A stretch of 64,000 nt of DNA from Photobacterium aquimaris (GTDB lineage: Bacteria; Pseudomonadota; Gammaproteobacteria; Enterobacterales; Vibrionaceae), in the NCBI RefSeq assembly GCF_002954455.1, contig NZ_MSCC01000004.1:68783-132782 (forward strand). Reading direction: 5' to 3'. Positions within the stretch are counted from its first letter, which is position 1; each line of letters opens with the position of its first letter. Under the pieces are notes generated by a model. It made no database searches, was not told the origin of the DNA, and saw nothing but the letters and a program-made list of their open reading frames with translations. Shown here in pieces: positions 8,184-17,212 of the stretch. The position numbers were made by a program, and so were the translations under genes.

Positions 8184-9941
8184 CTATTGTATATATTTCA
8201 ACTCAGGTAGATAGAATGGTTGCCCTTGGAGGGGTTGGGGTAGTGTGTGATTAAACTCAACAGGTAGCATTACTGGTACAGGTTTTTTATCACATATCAT
8301 TGCTTTGCAAAGTGCAGCTATACGTCTTTCAATGCTAATTGACTCATGCTTACGTTCGCAAAACTTCATCCAAAAATGCGGCTTGGCTTTTTGAGTTAAA
8401 AAAGCAGGATCAATTCGACAAAGTAAATCATCTAACTCGACAATTGCATCATCTTCATTCATCGACATATAGCTTGACTGCTCACTTACTGTAAATGCCA
8501 AATCTGTTCCTTTAAATATTGCATTCCAATTATGTAGATACACACTAACAGAACGATTTAACAATTCAGTCATAGCCTCATAGATAACAGGTTCATCCCA
8601 TTCGCTATCAATATCATGTGACTTGAAACAAACATCGTTAACTACACGATTATGCTCAATCATGTTTTTAGATAAGCGAAGAAGTTTAGTGCCTAGCAAG
8701 TTTGATTTCTTCTCGTTACCGATTAACGCTGGCGTTCGACAAGTATCAAAGTGCGGTGTCATATAGCCGTATTGAGCCGCAAGGTTCAATCTATCCATAT
8801 ATGCCTGACCCGACTTTTCACACAAGCCTAAGAAATGCACTCTACGCCACACAGGACGCTTAACTTTACTGTTAGGTTTGATTGGTACTTTCATTTCCAG
8901 CAATCTTTCTATATCTGATAATGAAAGGCGTGGATGGATCTTATCTAAACCCTCAAATCCAGTATCAATACTCAAACGTGAGGGTACGCCAAGCGTGATA
9001 TTTGGATGATAATTAAGAGCCTCAAGCATGTTAGTCGCATGATTAACAACATTCCCGCACTTATGTACAACGATCATTACTTGGCAACGGTTTGCCAGGG
9101 CAATTATTGCTTTAGCATGATCCGTAACGACTTTTAGACTTTTTGTTGGAAACAACATGTCGTCAGGGACGACTACAGATAACCTACTCGCTTGTTTTAC
9201 TGTTAGGCGGTCTATGATGTTTTTGTAATTTGCAAAAACATCATTTGGAGTGACGTTTTCACCTTTGTTCATCGCTGTAATTACACCGTTATCAATGAAT
9301 GAATATTGTGATTTTAGCGAATTGGATATGAAGTAAGGTAGGAAAGGTTTGGACTCAAAATAGGCGAGTGACGTACCGATGTTGCAGCCAGCAGATAAAT
9401 AGCCAATTGCCTCGTCAGCATTTGCCACCCCAGAGCGGAAGATAACAGGCTTAATGCAAGACTTGTTAACTATGGCATTAACGATGCCTTTCACTCGACC
9501 ACGCATATAGCCAATACCACCACAGTTACGTGAGACATAAAGATAATTAAGCCCTTTAAATCTGGTTTTTAAGCCATTTTCAGTTAGGTGATCGAATGCA
9601 TGTTGATACTTTAGCGTTAGGCATACGTAACAATCACGACCTTTAGTTAACTTTTCTTTAAGTAGTGCGGTTGCCGATTTTTTGTGAGTATTAATAAACT
9701 CGTTCATTTCCACAGTGCCAATATTGGGCATTTCAAGATTGTAATGTGCAATTTGTGCATCTGCAGTAATTAAACCGTGCTTGGCTGACAGAATTAAAAC
9801 ATCTGCGTATTCACGTATATCACGGCAGTTCGAGTTAATCAGAGAAAATATTTTTCCCTGGTACAAATCATATGCGGTATGCACTCCGAGTTTCTTTAAA
9901 TCACTACAGTTGATGATAAGTAATGGTTTTGTATTGTTCAT
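8184..9941 (-). CDS. DUF6884-like plus TGT-like (DpdA-like) fusion, probable nucleic-acid base modification
   Basis: A 585-residue protein with two visible parts. Residues 1 to about 165 resemble DUF6884/YaaA-like proteins: LLIINCSDLKK, DLYQGKIF, VLILSAKHGLI, then an HYNLEM segment. Residues about 170-430 resemble tRNA-guanine transglycosylases and their DNA-acting relatives DpdA: FIDNGVIT near 217 (general-base Asp), RVHFLGLCEKSG near 375 and FDTCRT near 397 (nucleophile Asp). DpdA enzymes insert 7-deazaguanine bases into DNA. No preQ0 synthesis genes are in the window, so precursor would come from the host. The start is the ATG at 9941 with leader GGAATTATCTA. Single gene behind the element at 10124. 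It could act on tRNA instead. Confidence 0.65.
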   Translation of the reverse strand: MNNTKPLLIINCSDLKKLGVHTAYDLYQGKIFSLINSNCRDIREYADVLILSAKHGLITADAQIAHYNLEMPNIGTVEMNEFINTHKKSATALLKEKLTKGRDCYVCLTLKYQHAFDHLTENGLKTRFKGLNYLYVSRNCGGIGYMRGRVKGIVNAIVNKSCIKPVIFRSGVANADEAIGYLSAGCNIGTSLAYFESKPFLPYFISNSLKSQYSFIDNGVITAMNKGENVTPNDVFANYKNIIDRLTVKQASRLSVVVPDDMLFPTKSLKVVTDHAKAIIALANRCQVMIVVHKCGNVVNHATNMLEALNYHPNITLGVPSRLSIDTGFEGLDKIHPRLSLSDIERLLEMKVPIKPNSKVKRPVWRRVHFLGLCEKSGQAYMDRLNLAAQYGYMTPHFDTCRTPALIGNEKKSNLLGTKLLRLSKNMIEHNRVVNDVCFKSHDIDSEWDEPVIYEAMTELLNRSVSVYLHNWNAIFKGTDLAFTVSEQSSYMSMNEDDAIVELDDLLCRIDPAFLTQKAKPHFWMKFCERKHESISIERRIAALCKAMICDKKPVPVMLPVEFNHTLPQPLQGQPFYLPELKYIQ

Positions 9942-10475
9942 TAGATAATTCCATTGATTTTGTTGTAGACGCAATGCGTTTGCGCTATTTGATTGGGTTG
10001 TTGGTAAAAATTAAGGTTGGTGGTTTTTATGTGTATGCGCTTGAGAAATCGCTACTCATTTTTTGGTTCGATAAATACAGGGGATATGGATAGATTTACT
10101 TGAGTTAGATGCTCAGAGTTGATTACGGAGCTTTCACCGCAAGATGCTGTTATTGAGCAGGTAGATTAATAGTTAATAAATCTGATTACAATACGAACTC
10201 AGACAAAAAACTCACCTTAAATCGTAATAATTATTTTTGGTTAATCATGGTTTTTTGTGGTTAATGATGATTCATATAAATTATTAGCATTTTTTCATGG
10301 TTATTGATAAATATTTACGGTTTTCTGTAAATCATGGCGGTATGTTTTTTGTACTTTAATGGTGACGAATTGTAGCGGAGTTGAATGAAATAACCCATAA
10401 AAATGGTGAACTTACTAATCAACAGTAAATATCACTGACGATTTATGATGTAGTTATCAAAATGAGGAACTAAAG
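9942..10475. other. Divergent intergenic region with leader element and AT repeats
   Basis: Separates the minus-strand DpdA-like gene from the plus-strand prepilin peptidase. It holds the conserved element at 10124-10153. At 10235-10345 there are related words GGTTAATCATGG, GGTTAATGATG, CATGGTTATTGAT and GTAAATCATGG, which may be binding sites. No gene seen. Confidence 0.5.
10124..10153 (-). promoter_or_regulatory. Conserved operon-leader element, copy 2
   Basis: Plus strand reads TTACGGAGCTTTCACCG, CAA, GATGCTGTTATTG; nearly identical to copies 1 and 3. It lies about 185 bp upstream of the DpdA-like gene start at 9941. A TATTAA minus-10-like hexamer lies upstream on the minus strand. Confidence 0.6.
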
Positions 10476-11135
10476 ATGATTATGTCTATTATCGCTGGCG
10501 GCTTTGTTGCTGGTGGCCTTACTTCTATCGTTGCTAATCAGTGGCGAACTGTTATTAATGAAAGTTTGGATGCTGGAAAATTAATTAGTATACGTACAGT
10601 CGTAAGCTGTGTTGTTTTTGCTGCATATGTTACCGCACTACAAATTAATGTTGATCCAACTAACTTCTATTCATTCGCGCTTTTTGGCTTGATGCTGTGG
10701 TTACTGTGCTTGCTAGATTACGACACCATGACTTTACCCGACAATATAACCCAACCGCTATTATGGGTTGGTCTATTGTTGTCTTGTACTAAATACTCAA
10801 TGTTATCGCCAGTAGATGCTATATGGGGCGCGACAATCGGTTATATGTCGCTATGGTCATTGAATATGTTTTGTGTTTTTGTATTTAAAAAACAGGGTAT
10901 GGGGCATGGTGATTTCAAGTTGTTTGCCGCAATTGGAGCTTGGCTTGGTGTTCAATCATTAATCGCAACAATGGCAGTAGCAGTTATTGTGGGCTTCATT
11001 ACTGCATTATATTTCTTTACATCAAAGAAACACAAAAACGGTGCATTCCCATTCGGAATCGGTTTGGCTTCTGGTGCAGTAGTTTACGTTCTGTGCGGTG
11101 ATATTGTAGATATGTTTCTATCACTATTAAGTTGA
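10476..11135 (+). CDS. Prepilin peptidase, catalytic (A24) domain only
   Basis: A 219-residue polytopic membrane protein with both aspartates of the type IV prepilin peptidases: LDYDTMTLPDNIT near residue 85 and GMGHGDFKLFAAIGAWLG near 150. It should cleave prepilin leader peptides at the inner membrane. It lacks the N-terminal cysteine-containing domain of PilD (about 290 residues), like the short prepilin peptidases of some plasmids and TadV. A separate gene at 30180 carries just that missing domain. GAGGA 7 nt before ATG supports the start. Confidence 0.88.
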   Translation: MIMSIIAGGFVAGGLTSIVANQWRTVINESLDAGKLISIRTVVSCVVFAAYVTALQINVDPTNFYSFALFGLMLWLLCLLDYDTMTLPDNITQPLLWVGLLLSCTKYSMLSPVDAIWGATIGYMSLWSLNMFCVFVFKKQGMGHGDFKLFAAIGAWLGVQSLIATMAVAVIVGFITALYFFTSKKHKNGAFPFGIGLASGAVVYVLCGDIVDMFLSLLS

Positions 11136-11149
11136 TTATCCAATTAACC

Positions 11150-11176
11150 AGAGCGTCCATCATGGACGCTTTTTTA
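11150..11176 (+). terminator. Rho-independent terminator
   Basis: AGCGTCC and GGACGCT stem with TTTTTT, 15 bp after the prepilin peptidase stop. Confidence 0.85.
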
Positions 11177-11559
11177 TAATTAATATTAAATAAACACTAA
11201 AGAACAACTATTACAATACTTGTTCAATATTTATATAAAGCTATTGTAATACTTTTTTAATACTGCATTTTAGGTTAATTTTATTTAACTTATTGAATAT
11301 TGGTTGGTGTTTTCTTGTTTGTAATATTTAAAGTATATTTAAGTAATACTTATTGGGTGTTATTGTAGTGTATTTTAGATATTGTATTTATATTTATTTT
11401 GTGCTGCTGAATGGGTCGTGTATGAAAATCCAGTTGTGATTCATTACTTCATTAAAGGTTAAATTGTGGGTGTTTCAATACCATTGATGTACTAAATGTC
11501 TTCGCTCAAAGATATTAAATTAACATAGCCATTTCTTATAATTGAACATTAGGTTATAT
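11177..11559. other. AT-rich spacer with recurring ATTGTAATACT words
   Basis: Contains ATTACAATACTTG, ATTGTAATACTTT, TTTAATACT, GTAATATTT and AAGTAATACTTATT within 200 bp. The same words occur in spacers at 3330-3455, 6850-6970 and 8040-8150. No gene seen. Confidence 0.45.
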
Positions 11560-12093
11560 ATGGGCATCACCGTTTTAGTAATTGTTATCGTTGTTATCGT
11601 AGGGTTAATTGCTTTTTCTGCGTTTACAACTGGATCTTCATCTCAAGCTCCAGCACCAGAAAAAACGCAGGAAGATATAACTGCTGAACCAGAGTACCAG
11701 TACACAAAGATCGAGGCATTGGTAACACCTGCAGAGCTAAAGTTTTACAAAGCTCTAGTGCAAGCAACTCCTAGTGAATATGTTGTTTGCCCGAAAGTTA
11801 GAATTGCTGATGTTTTGGGTGTTGGTGTAACACGTAAAGGGAATAGCAAAGTATGGCATCGACACTTTTCAAAGATCAGTCAAAAGCACTTCGATTTTGT
11901 AATCTGCAATGTTAGTGATATGAGTTTTATCTGTGCCGTAGAACTTAATGATGCAAGTCATAATCGTAAAGACCGCGTTGAGCGTGACGAGTTTGTTAGA
12001 ATGGCGTGTGAAAGTGCCAATGTTACGTTACACGAAGTATTACCAAAGCAAAATTACGATATTGAAGAATTAACATCAATGATTAATTCATAA
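11560..12093 (+). CDS. Membrane-anchored DUF2726 protein (nuclease-like fold)
   Basis: A 177-residue protein: an N-terminal transmembrane anchor (residues 1-25, valine/isoleucine rich), a short Pro/Ala/Glu linker, then a DUF2726 domain: LVTPAELKFYKAL, CPKVRIADVL, KHFDFVICN and CAVELNDASHNRKDRVERDE. DUF2726 is thought to share the restriction-endonuclease-like fold; the E-x-D/H pattern is retained. The cellular target is unknown. The longer frame starts at a TTG (11542), but ATG at 11560 follows AGG and begins the membrane segment cleanly. Confidence 0.8.
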   Translation: MGITVLVIVIVVIVGLIAFSAFTTGSSSQAPAPEKTQEDITAEPEYQYTKIEALVTPAELKFYKALVQATPSEYVVCPKVRIADVLGVGVTRKGNSKVWHRHFSKISQKHFDFVICNVSDMSFICAVELNDASHNRKDRVERDEFVRMACESANVTLHEVLPKQNYDIEELTSMINS

Positions 12094-12109
12094 TCAACAT
12101 TTAATAACG

Positions 12110-12152
12110 AAAAAGCCCGTTACACTCCACAAGGAATGTAACGGGCTATTTT
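12110..12152. terminator. Bidirectional terminator
   Basis: AGCCCGTTACACTCC and GGAATGTAACGGGCT form a 15 bp stem with one mismatch and A/T flanks. It separates the convergent DUF2726 and PAPS-reductase-like genes. Confidence 0.85.
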
Positions 12153-12173
12153 TTTACTTAATAATTTAGATTG

Positions 12174-13823
12174 CTACAGGCTACATGCAAGGCAAGCAAT
12201 TTCGCCCTCAATGTTTCCTTTCGCTTTATCCTTTAATCGTTGCTTTCTTATCTCGGACGGTAAACGATCAAGTGCAATGTTCTCAAACATACCAGACCAA
12301 GTTACCTCACCAAGATTAAGCTCATCTTTATCATACTTACGTGCAAAGTTGGTTTTAGCCGCCTTATAACGCTGATACAAGTCAGAGTGAACGATTATTT
12401 GTTTTTCGAGTAAGCGATCTTCAAAATCAACATACTCTTTTGCTTGCTTAAAACGTTTAGTTAAGGCTACTCGCAGGTTATCTAAATGCTCTTTTTCACC
12501 CTCACGAACAAGAATGAAATGCATCATAGTTACGTTCTGTTCGATTGATCTGTAACTTAAACCGTTTGTACCCCATGTGTAACTTTCACTTTGAATCTTA
12601 TCTAACGTCAAATTGCCTTTTTGCACTTTGATTTCATAGATACCAATTCGCATGTTTGTAAGCATTGATTCTTGGGTTTCATCGTACAACTCAGCAGTAG
12701 AAATAATCTGCTCATAAACATAAGCAAGGCTACTTCTAATTCCATTGAAGCTATGTGAGAAGTTAACAATTTTAGAGTAGTAAACCCCATTAAACATATC
12801 GCCATTGCCACGGAATGCGTCATAGGTTGACTCAGGCGTAACAAGGAACATCACTGCAAAGTAAATAGTATCAACATCATCGTTATTATAGTTAACCGAC
12901 GCATCAAACAAATCTAAATTGGTAATGTTTTTTGATTGCTTAATTGGCTTAATTGGGTTCGCTTCACTTTCAGTTAATGTACTAACTGGTTTGGCAATCA
13001 GCATGTTTGGATTATGTAGATGATGATTACCAATTAGGTAGTTTGGCATCTTCTTCATGATCGCATTAAACATTATTGAGTTGTTCAGCTTATCCGTATC
13101 AGCAGGGCATAACTTATCGTAAGCAGCAGTTTTGGAAAACTCACTGTATGCTTCCACACACTGCATCACTCGTTCACTATTGCGCTTAAAGAAACAGCAG
13201 CCACAGCTAGAGCGTGAAGCGTGTTTGTACACGGGTGAAATACCACATGTAGCAGCCAGTAGGCCGTAAACTTGAGTACGTGCCATGCCAAGATTAATGA
13301 ACGGATAACGGGGCAATACCCAATTAGCACGTTCTTCATCATTAGATAGGTCAGTAAAACGATCTTCATCATCACGAATGCCAATATAAAGATTAACCTT
13401 ATTAGCAATGCGTTTGAATTTAGCATCAAGCCAAAAATCCATGCTTTCTAGCTTTAAGATACGAGTACAGTACCGAGCTTGACCGCTAGGAAGAAAGCCA
13501 TTGAAGCGTTCAATTAGATCAAATAGACCCTCACTTGGCTTAACAACATGTACTTTCGTACCAACCCACTCTGAAATTTCTTCAAACTCAGCGTAAGCGG
13601 ATTCTTCTTCTGCACCAGTATCAGTACAGACAAAGAAAAAACGCTTCTTGGGGAAGATTGCTGGCAAGATCATAGCCATACATTTACTGTCACTACCGCC
13701 CGAAACTGGAACAATGTGAATACAATCAACATCATCATGGTTGGGTAGTTTATAGTCGCGCCAGTTCACACCAAGAAGATCAAGAGTATCAAGGATTAGC
13801 TTTCGGCGTTGTTCGTTCATCAT
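12174..13823 (-). CDS. PAPS-reductase/DndC-like protein
   Basis: A 549-residue protein. SGGSDSK near residue 41 is the PP-loop of the adenine-nucleotide alpha hydrolase superfamily; CTDTGAEEES, ARYCTRILKLE, GIRDDEDR and SSCGCCFF near 208 match PAPS-reductase-family members of phages and modification islands, where cysteines may hold an Fe-S cluster. DndC of DNA phosphorothioation is a relative, but no other dnd genes are present. Residues 300-549 are an unrecognised extension. Last gene of the six-gene operon starting at 18721. ATG at 13823, with leader TCTGGAAAATATCTA, is chosen over the longer frame. The reaction is unknown. Confidence 0.75.
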   Translation of the reverse strand: MMNEQRRKLILDTLDLLGVNWRDYKLPNHDDVDCIHIVPVSGGSDSKCMAMILPAIFPKKRFFFVCTDTGAEEESAYAEFEEISEWVGTKVHVVKPSEGLFDLIERFNGFLPSGQARYCTRILKLESMDFWLDAKFKRIANKVNLYIGIRDDEDRFTDLSNDEERANWVLPRYPFINLGMARTQVYGLLAATCGISPVYKHASRSSCGCCFFKRNSERVMQCVEAYSEFSKTAAYDKLCPADTDKLNNSIMFNAIMKKMPNYLIGNHHLHNPNMLIAKPVSTLTESEANPIKPIKQSKNITNLDLFDASVNYNNDDVDTIYFAVMFLVTPESTYDAFRGNGDMFNGVYYSKIVNFSHSFNGIRSSLAYVYEQIISTAELYDETQESMLTNMRIGIYEIKVQKGNLTLDKIQSESYTWGTNGLSYRSIEQNVTMMHFILVREGEKEHLDNLRVALTKRFKQAKEYVDFEDRLLEKQIIVHSDLYQRYKAAKTNFARKYDKDELNLGEVTWSGMFENIALDRLPSEIRKQRLKDKAKGNIEGEIACLACSL

Positions 13824-13855
13824 TAGATATTTTCCAGATAGGATATTGGATAAGT

Positions 13856-13883
13856 TAAAGGCGAACATTTACGTTCGCCTTGT
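13856..13883 (-). terminator. Intergenic hairpin
   Basis: AAGGCGAAC and GTTCGCCTT form a perfect 9 bp stem between two genes of the operon, upstream of the GGAAAATATCTA leader. No long T run follows, so termination would be partial. Confidence 0.5.
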
Positions 13884-13894
13884 TAGGGATATTG

Positions 13895-13926
13895 CTTAAT
13901 CACTTAATCACTTAATCACTTAATCA
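13895..13926. repeat. 8 bp tandem repeat over a stop codon
   Basis: Four copies of CTTAATCA (minus strand TGATTAAG) overlap the end of the gene at 13920. The unit carries TGA and TAA, so slippage would still leave stop codons. Confidence 0.8.
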
Positions 13927-14312
13927 ATCAGATTTAATTCTGTGGGAAACAAAATTACTTCTTCAAGATCTATTGGCAGGGTTTCAAATGTATCAATAGG
14001 TTGATTTTCATCGCCTAAGTAAGCACATTCAAATTTCAAACCTTTATGGGTAATGACAGCTTTTACTGTGTCAGGGTAAATATGTACTGCATCATAGAAA
14101 TTATGTTCGGTTACGTCCGTCCATTGAAACATTTTTAGATCAGTCACATCGTAACTAACAGTGGTATAAGCCATACAAGCATATGTATAACGCTCATACA
14201 GAGCTTCTATATCATCTTGAGATAAAGTCACACGAACAAACGTAGGACACTCAGCAAATGCGCTTGTAGGCAAAATAGATGAAGTAATTACAGTAGATAG
14301 TTGTGTAGGCAT
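13920..14312 (-). CDS. Unknown acidic protein
   Basis: A 130-residue acidic protein with no recognised domain and no signal peptide. The leader TATCAGGAATTACTTAA before ATG is a variant of the conserved one. Fifth gene of the operon led by the element at 18721, between the DUF4942 methyltransferase and the PAPS-reductase-like gene. Confidence 0.75.
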   Translation of the reverse strand: MPTQLSTVITSSILPTSAFAECPTFVRVTLSQDDIEALYERYTYACMAYTTVSYDVTDLKMFQWTDVTEHNFYDAVHIYPDTVKAVITHKGLKFECAYLGDENQPIDTFETLPIDLEEVILFPTELNLID

Positions 14313-14332
14313 TTAAGTAATTCCTGATAGAA

Positions 14333-14360
14333 AAGCCACCAGCATACGACTAAGTGGCTT
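14333..14360 (-). terminator. Intergenic hairpin
   Basis: AAGCCAC and GTGGCTT stem followed by TTT on the minus strand, just upstream of the AGGAATTACTTAA leader. Confidence 0.45.
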
Positions 14361-14377
14361 ATTGGATTGGTTGTTAA

Positions 14378-16123
14378 TTAAAGCGCAGAACCAAGCATTA
14401 AAGGCATGTTCTTAGCTTCAAGTTGAATGTTAGATTTAAACATGCTTTCAACGCTTTGAATGTCGTAACCAGTTTCTTCCGCAGCTTCTTTTGCAGAGCG
14501 TAGCCAGCCTTTTAAGCGACCGAACTCAACATTGAATTTTTGCATGAATTTCTGATTGAACTTGATCCAAACGTTGCCATTTAGATAGAACTTAACTTCC
14601 ATTAAAATTTCAAGATCACCGGTTGATAGATCTTTATATTTAAAGTCGTTCTTTTCGCCTCGCTCCCATTTAAACGACTGTGCTTTAGGGCACTGTTCGT
14701 TTTGCAGGAATCCAAGATTATTTGAAATAGTTAAAATGTTATTGATGTTATCAACAGAGCGTTGTTGTAAGCCGCAGTCACTATTGCTATATCGCCATGA
14801 ACCATCAGTTAACCCACCAATCCCATGACATACAACACGGTAGTCAAGTTTGTAGTGAGAGTGTTCAGAAGCACAGTTGTAACGCCACTTGTCTTTAACA
14901 AGCGTTTTATCATTACTCTTGTAGTTCTTAGCTGATTCAAGGCTGTAAATGCTTTCAAACACTTCAATAAGCTGACTATCAAAGTAGTTATTGCAGTTTT
15001 TAAGCACCCATATACAAACAGCAAAAGCATTTTGAGCAGTAAAGTCGATACTCATATTGTCTTGCATAAGCCCTAAGAGTGATTCTCGTGATGTGGAGGT
15101 TAGACGGGAAGTAATATCCTCTAAGTTATCGAACAACTCTTTCCAATACTTCTCTTTTAATGAAGAAACTTTCATGCGTAATAATTCACGAACGTCTTTC
15201 ATGGCTACGCCAATCTCACTTAGTAGGCCACTATCTATAGAAGTAAGCGATTTATATGTTTCAAGCAAACGAGTCATATCACGATTGTAAAATTGCTCTA
15301 ATGACTTCACTAGACCTTGCTGATTGATTAGATCAGTACGAGCTTGATCTTTTTCTACCTGTTCCTCGTCCATTTCAAGCGTACATGTCTTAGAAATGTC
15401 GCTTTCAGTTTTGCTAGGTTCAAATTCATTCTTAAACCATAGGCTAAACGCATCAACATTTTGTTCAACACGGTAATCACGATAATATTCATGGCTACGT
15501 GAAGAAAAATCGACACGAATTATGTCAACAATGGCACGGGCTTGACGATCAGCATCTTTGAAGTCGAGTAACTTCAATCGCGTGGCGGTTGCACCTCGAT
15601 CTTTGAGTGTACGTTCGATTGCAGTATTTGTTTGCCAACGGTGCGGAATTACAAAATATGCGTGTTCACAATTGGACTCTCGAATAATCTTACAAGTCCA
15701 TGCTTCGTATTCAAGGTAAGGTGGATTACAGAAGACCATGTTTACTTTCTTATCCATTAGGGTTTGCTGATGAAAATCAGTACCAATCAGGAAAATACTT
15801 GCGTCCATTGATTGCTGCAGCAAGGTCGATTTTTCGATAGCATAACGCTTACCATCGGTTAATTTCATTAACGCTCGACCATCACCAGCACCCACATCAA
15901 GGATAGATTGCTTAATGTATTTGCGAGTTGGATCGTTACCATGACCAATTTCACGAACTTTATATGTTTTGATGATGTCACTTTTGATTACATCAAGAAT
16001 TTCGTCAGTCGTTGGATACCATTCAAAATCTTGTTGCTGCTCTTTCACTTGCTTTAATAGTCGCTGTGTAGCACTACGATTATTAGTATTAAAAGGGCTT
16101 GGGATATTAGCAATTGCATTCAT
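14378..16123 (-). CDS. Class I methyltransferase with DUF4942 domain (probable DNA adenine MTase)
   Basis: A 581-residue protein. Residues 70-190 form a SAM-dependent methyltransferase core: SILDVGAGDGRALMKL near 75 (motif I) and CNPPYLEYEAW near 132 (NPPY catalytic motif typical of N6-adenine or N4-cytosine methylation). The C-terminal 300 residues resemble DUF4942, including NGNVWIKFNQKFM and EFGRLKGWL. This pairing occurs in phages and plasmids. No cognate endonuclease is adjacent, so an anti-restriction or modification role is likely (inference). ATG at 16123 follows TATCTGGAATAATCTAATA. Fourth gene of the operon starting at 18721. Confidence 0.82.
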   Translation of the reverse strand: MNAIANIPSPFNTNNRSATQRLLKQVKEQQQDFEWYPTTDEILDVIKSDIIKTYKVREIGHGNDPTRKYIKQSILDVGAGDGRALMKLTDGKRYAIEKSTLLQQSMDASIFLIGTDFHQQTLMDKKVNMVFCNPPYLEYEAWTCKIIRESNCEHAYFVIPHRWQTNTAIERTLKDRGATATRLKLLDFKDADRQARAIVDIIRVDFSSRSHEYYRDYRVEQNVDAFSLWFKNEFEPSKTESDISKTCTLEMDEEQVEKDQARTDLINQQGLVKSLEQFYNRDMTRLLETYKSLTSIDSGLLSEIGVAMKDVRELLRMKVSSLKEKYWKELFDNLEDITSRLTSTSRESLLGLMQDNMSIDFTAQNAFAVCIWVLKNCNNYFDSQLIEVFESIYSLESAKNYKSNDKTLVKDKWRYNCASEHSHYKLDYRVVCHGIGGLTDGSWRYSNSDCGLQQRSVDNINNILTISNNLGFLQNEQCPKAQSFKWERGEKNDFKYKDLSTGDLEILMEVKFYLNGNVWIKFNQKFMQKFNVEFGRLKGWLRSAKEAAEETGYDIQSVESMFKSNIQLEAKNMPLMLGSAL

Positions 16124-16140
16124 TATTAGATTATTCCAGA

Positions 16141-16168
16141 TAGAAAAAAACCTCAATAAATGAGGCTT
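16141..16168 (-). terminator. Intergenic terminator-like hairpin
   Basis: On the minus strand, GCCTCA and TGAGG form a stem followed by TTTTTTT, directly before the leader of the methyltransferase gene. Read-through must occur if the operon is one transcript. Confidence 0.6.
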
Positions 16169-16196
16169 TAGTTAGATAGGGGATTGGAGTTAATAC

Positions 16197-17144
16197 TTAG
16201 TGGCTGTACATCACTGATATATCTCTGAGCAATGTTGCGCATTGGTAAGGACTCATTGATTTAAACCACTCGCTAGCTTGGTGTCTAATACAGTTTATTG
16301 ACTTTAAGTTGGCGTAATTGGGCTGCACTGTTTTATCAGTCATAGCAATGTAATTAACTAACCATTCGTCACTTAACATCGTTTCTTTATCTACTGTAGG
16401 TAAGTCTCTCGAATCAAGCAAAACGCTTTCAATTGCCACAAAAAGCGCGGCAGTATTATTGTTAATACAATCTTGCTCATAAGAGCTAATATCAACTTCA
16501 TTCAACTGACTAAGAAGTACGGTATCAATATGACGCTGTACAGCTTCGGTAAATATATTGTTTTTGTTGTTTACAATTTCGAACATAAACGAGGTTGTTA
16601 ATTGTGAAACGCCGGCATCAAATTGATTTTGACGTAGAAAAGACCAATAAACATATTCTGCAGGGCGCGATGCTTTTTGGATATATGACACAAACGTTTT
16701 TAAACGGTGTGATAAATCACCTTTCTGCTTGCCCTGGCACACGTTACGCAAGTATTTATAACTACGAGTTGAAATGGAACACGCATTACACAGTATGCTA
16801 TTGCTCGTACCATAGTCACGCTTACGGGCAGATGTTACGAAGCCCGTGGCACTTAGGTTTAATGTTCTCTTATCAAAATCATTATAGTAATAACCGATAT
16901 TGAAGTATTGCTCAGTGCAGAGCGACATATACGTAAACGCGAACTCAATAAAAGCAAGGTTTAGTATATTTGAACATTCTGATTTAAAGTCACGCTTTAA
17001 TACGGCTTTAGCTGCATCAATGCCGCTGGCCGTATTAAATCTAAAAGCATATAGACGTGCTTTACTTTGAACTGAATCAATATCTGGTTTTGCGACCATT
17101 TCAAGATCACAAAGATTATTAACGATAGTAGTAAGAGTCTTCAT
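16197..17144 (-). CDS. Unknown protein, 315 residues
   Basis: A soluble protein with a cysteine-containing middle (SILCNACSISTRS near residue 118) but no complete zinc motif that I recognise. The perfect leader TATGGAATTATCTA before ATG makes the start secure. Third gene of the operon from 18721, between an unknown protein and the DUF4942 methyltransferase. Function unknown; the context suggests DNA modification or anti-defence. Confidence 0.78.
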   Translation of the reverse strand: MKTLTTIVNNLCDLEMVAKPDIDSVQSKARLYAFRFNTASGIDAAKAVLKRDFKSECSNILNLAFIEFAFTYMSLCTEQYFNIGYYYNDFDKRTLNLSATGFVTSARKRDYGTSNSILCNACSISTRSYKYLRNVCQGKQKGDLSHRLKTFVSYIQKASRPAEYVYWSFLRQNQFDAGVSQLTTSFMFEIVNNKNNIFTEAVQRHIDTVLLSQLNEVDISSYEQDCINNNTAALFVAIESVLLDSRDLPTVDKETMLSDEWLVNYIAMTDKTVQPNYANLKSINCIRHQASEWFKSMSPYQCATLLRDISVMYSH

Positions 17145-17175
17145 TAGATAATTCCATATAGGTAAATTGGTAAAT

Positions 17176-17203
17176 AAAAGCCCCGTTTGAAAACGAGGCT
17201 TAG
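17176..17203 (-). terminator. Intergenic terminator-like hairpin
   Basis: AGCCCCGTT and AACGAGGCT form a stem, with TTTTAT following on the minus strand. It precedes the exact leader of the next gene. Confidence 0.55.
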
Positions 17204-17212
17204 ATTGGTAGA

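Noticed and set aside
12174..13823. Phosphorothioation (dnd) system
   Set aside because: Only a DndC-like fold is present; DndB, DndD, DndE and a cysteine desulfurase are absent from the window.
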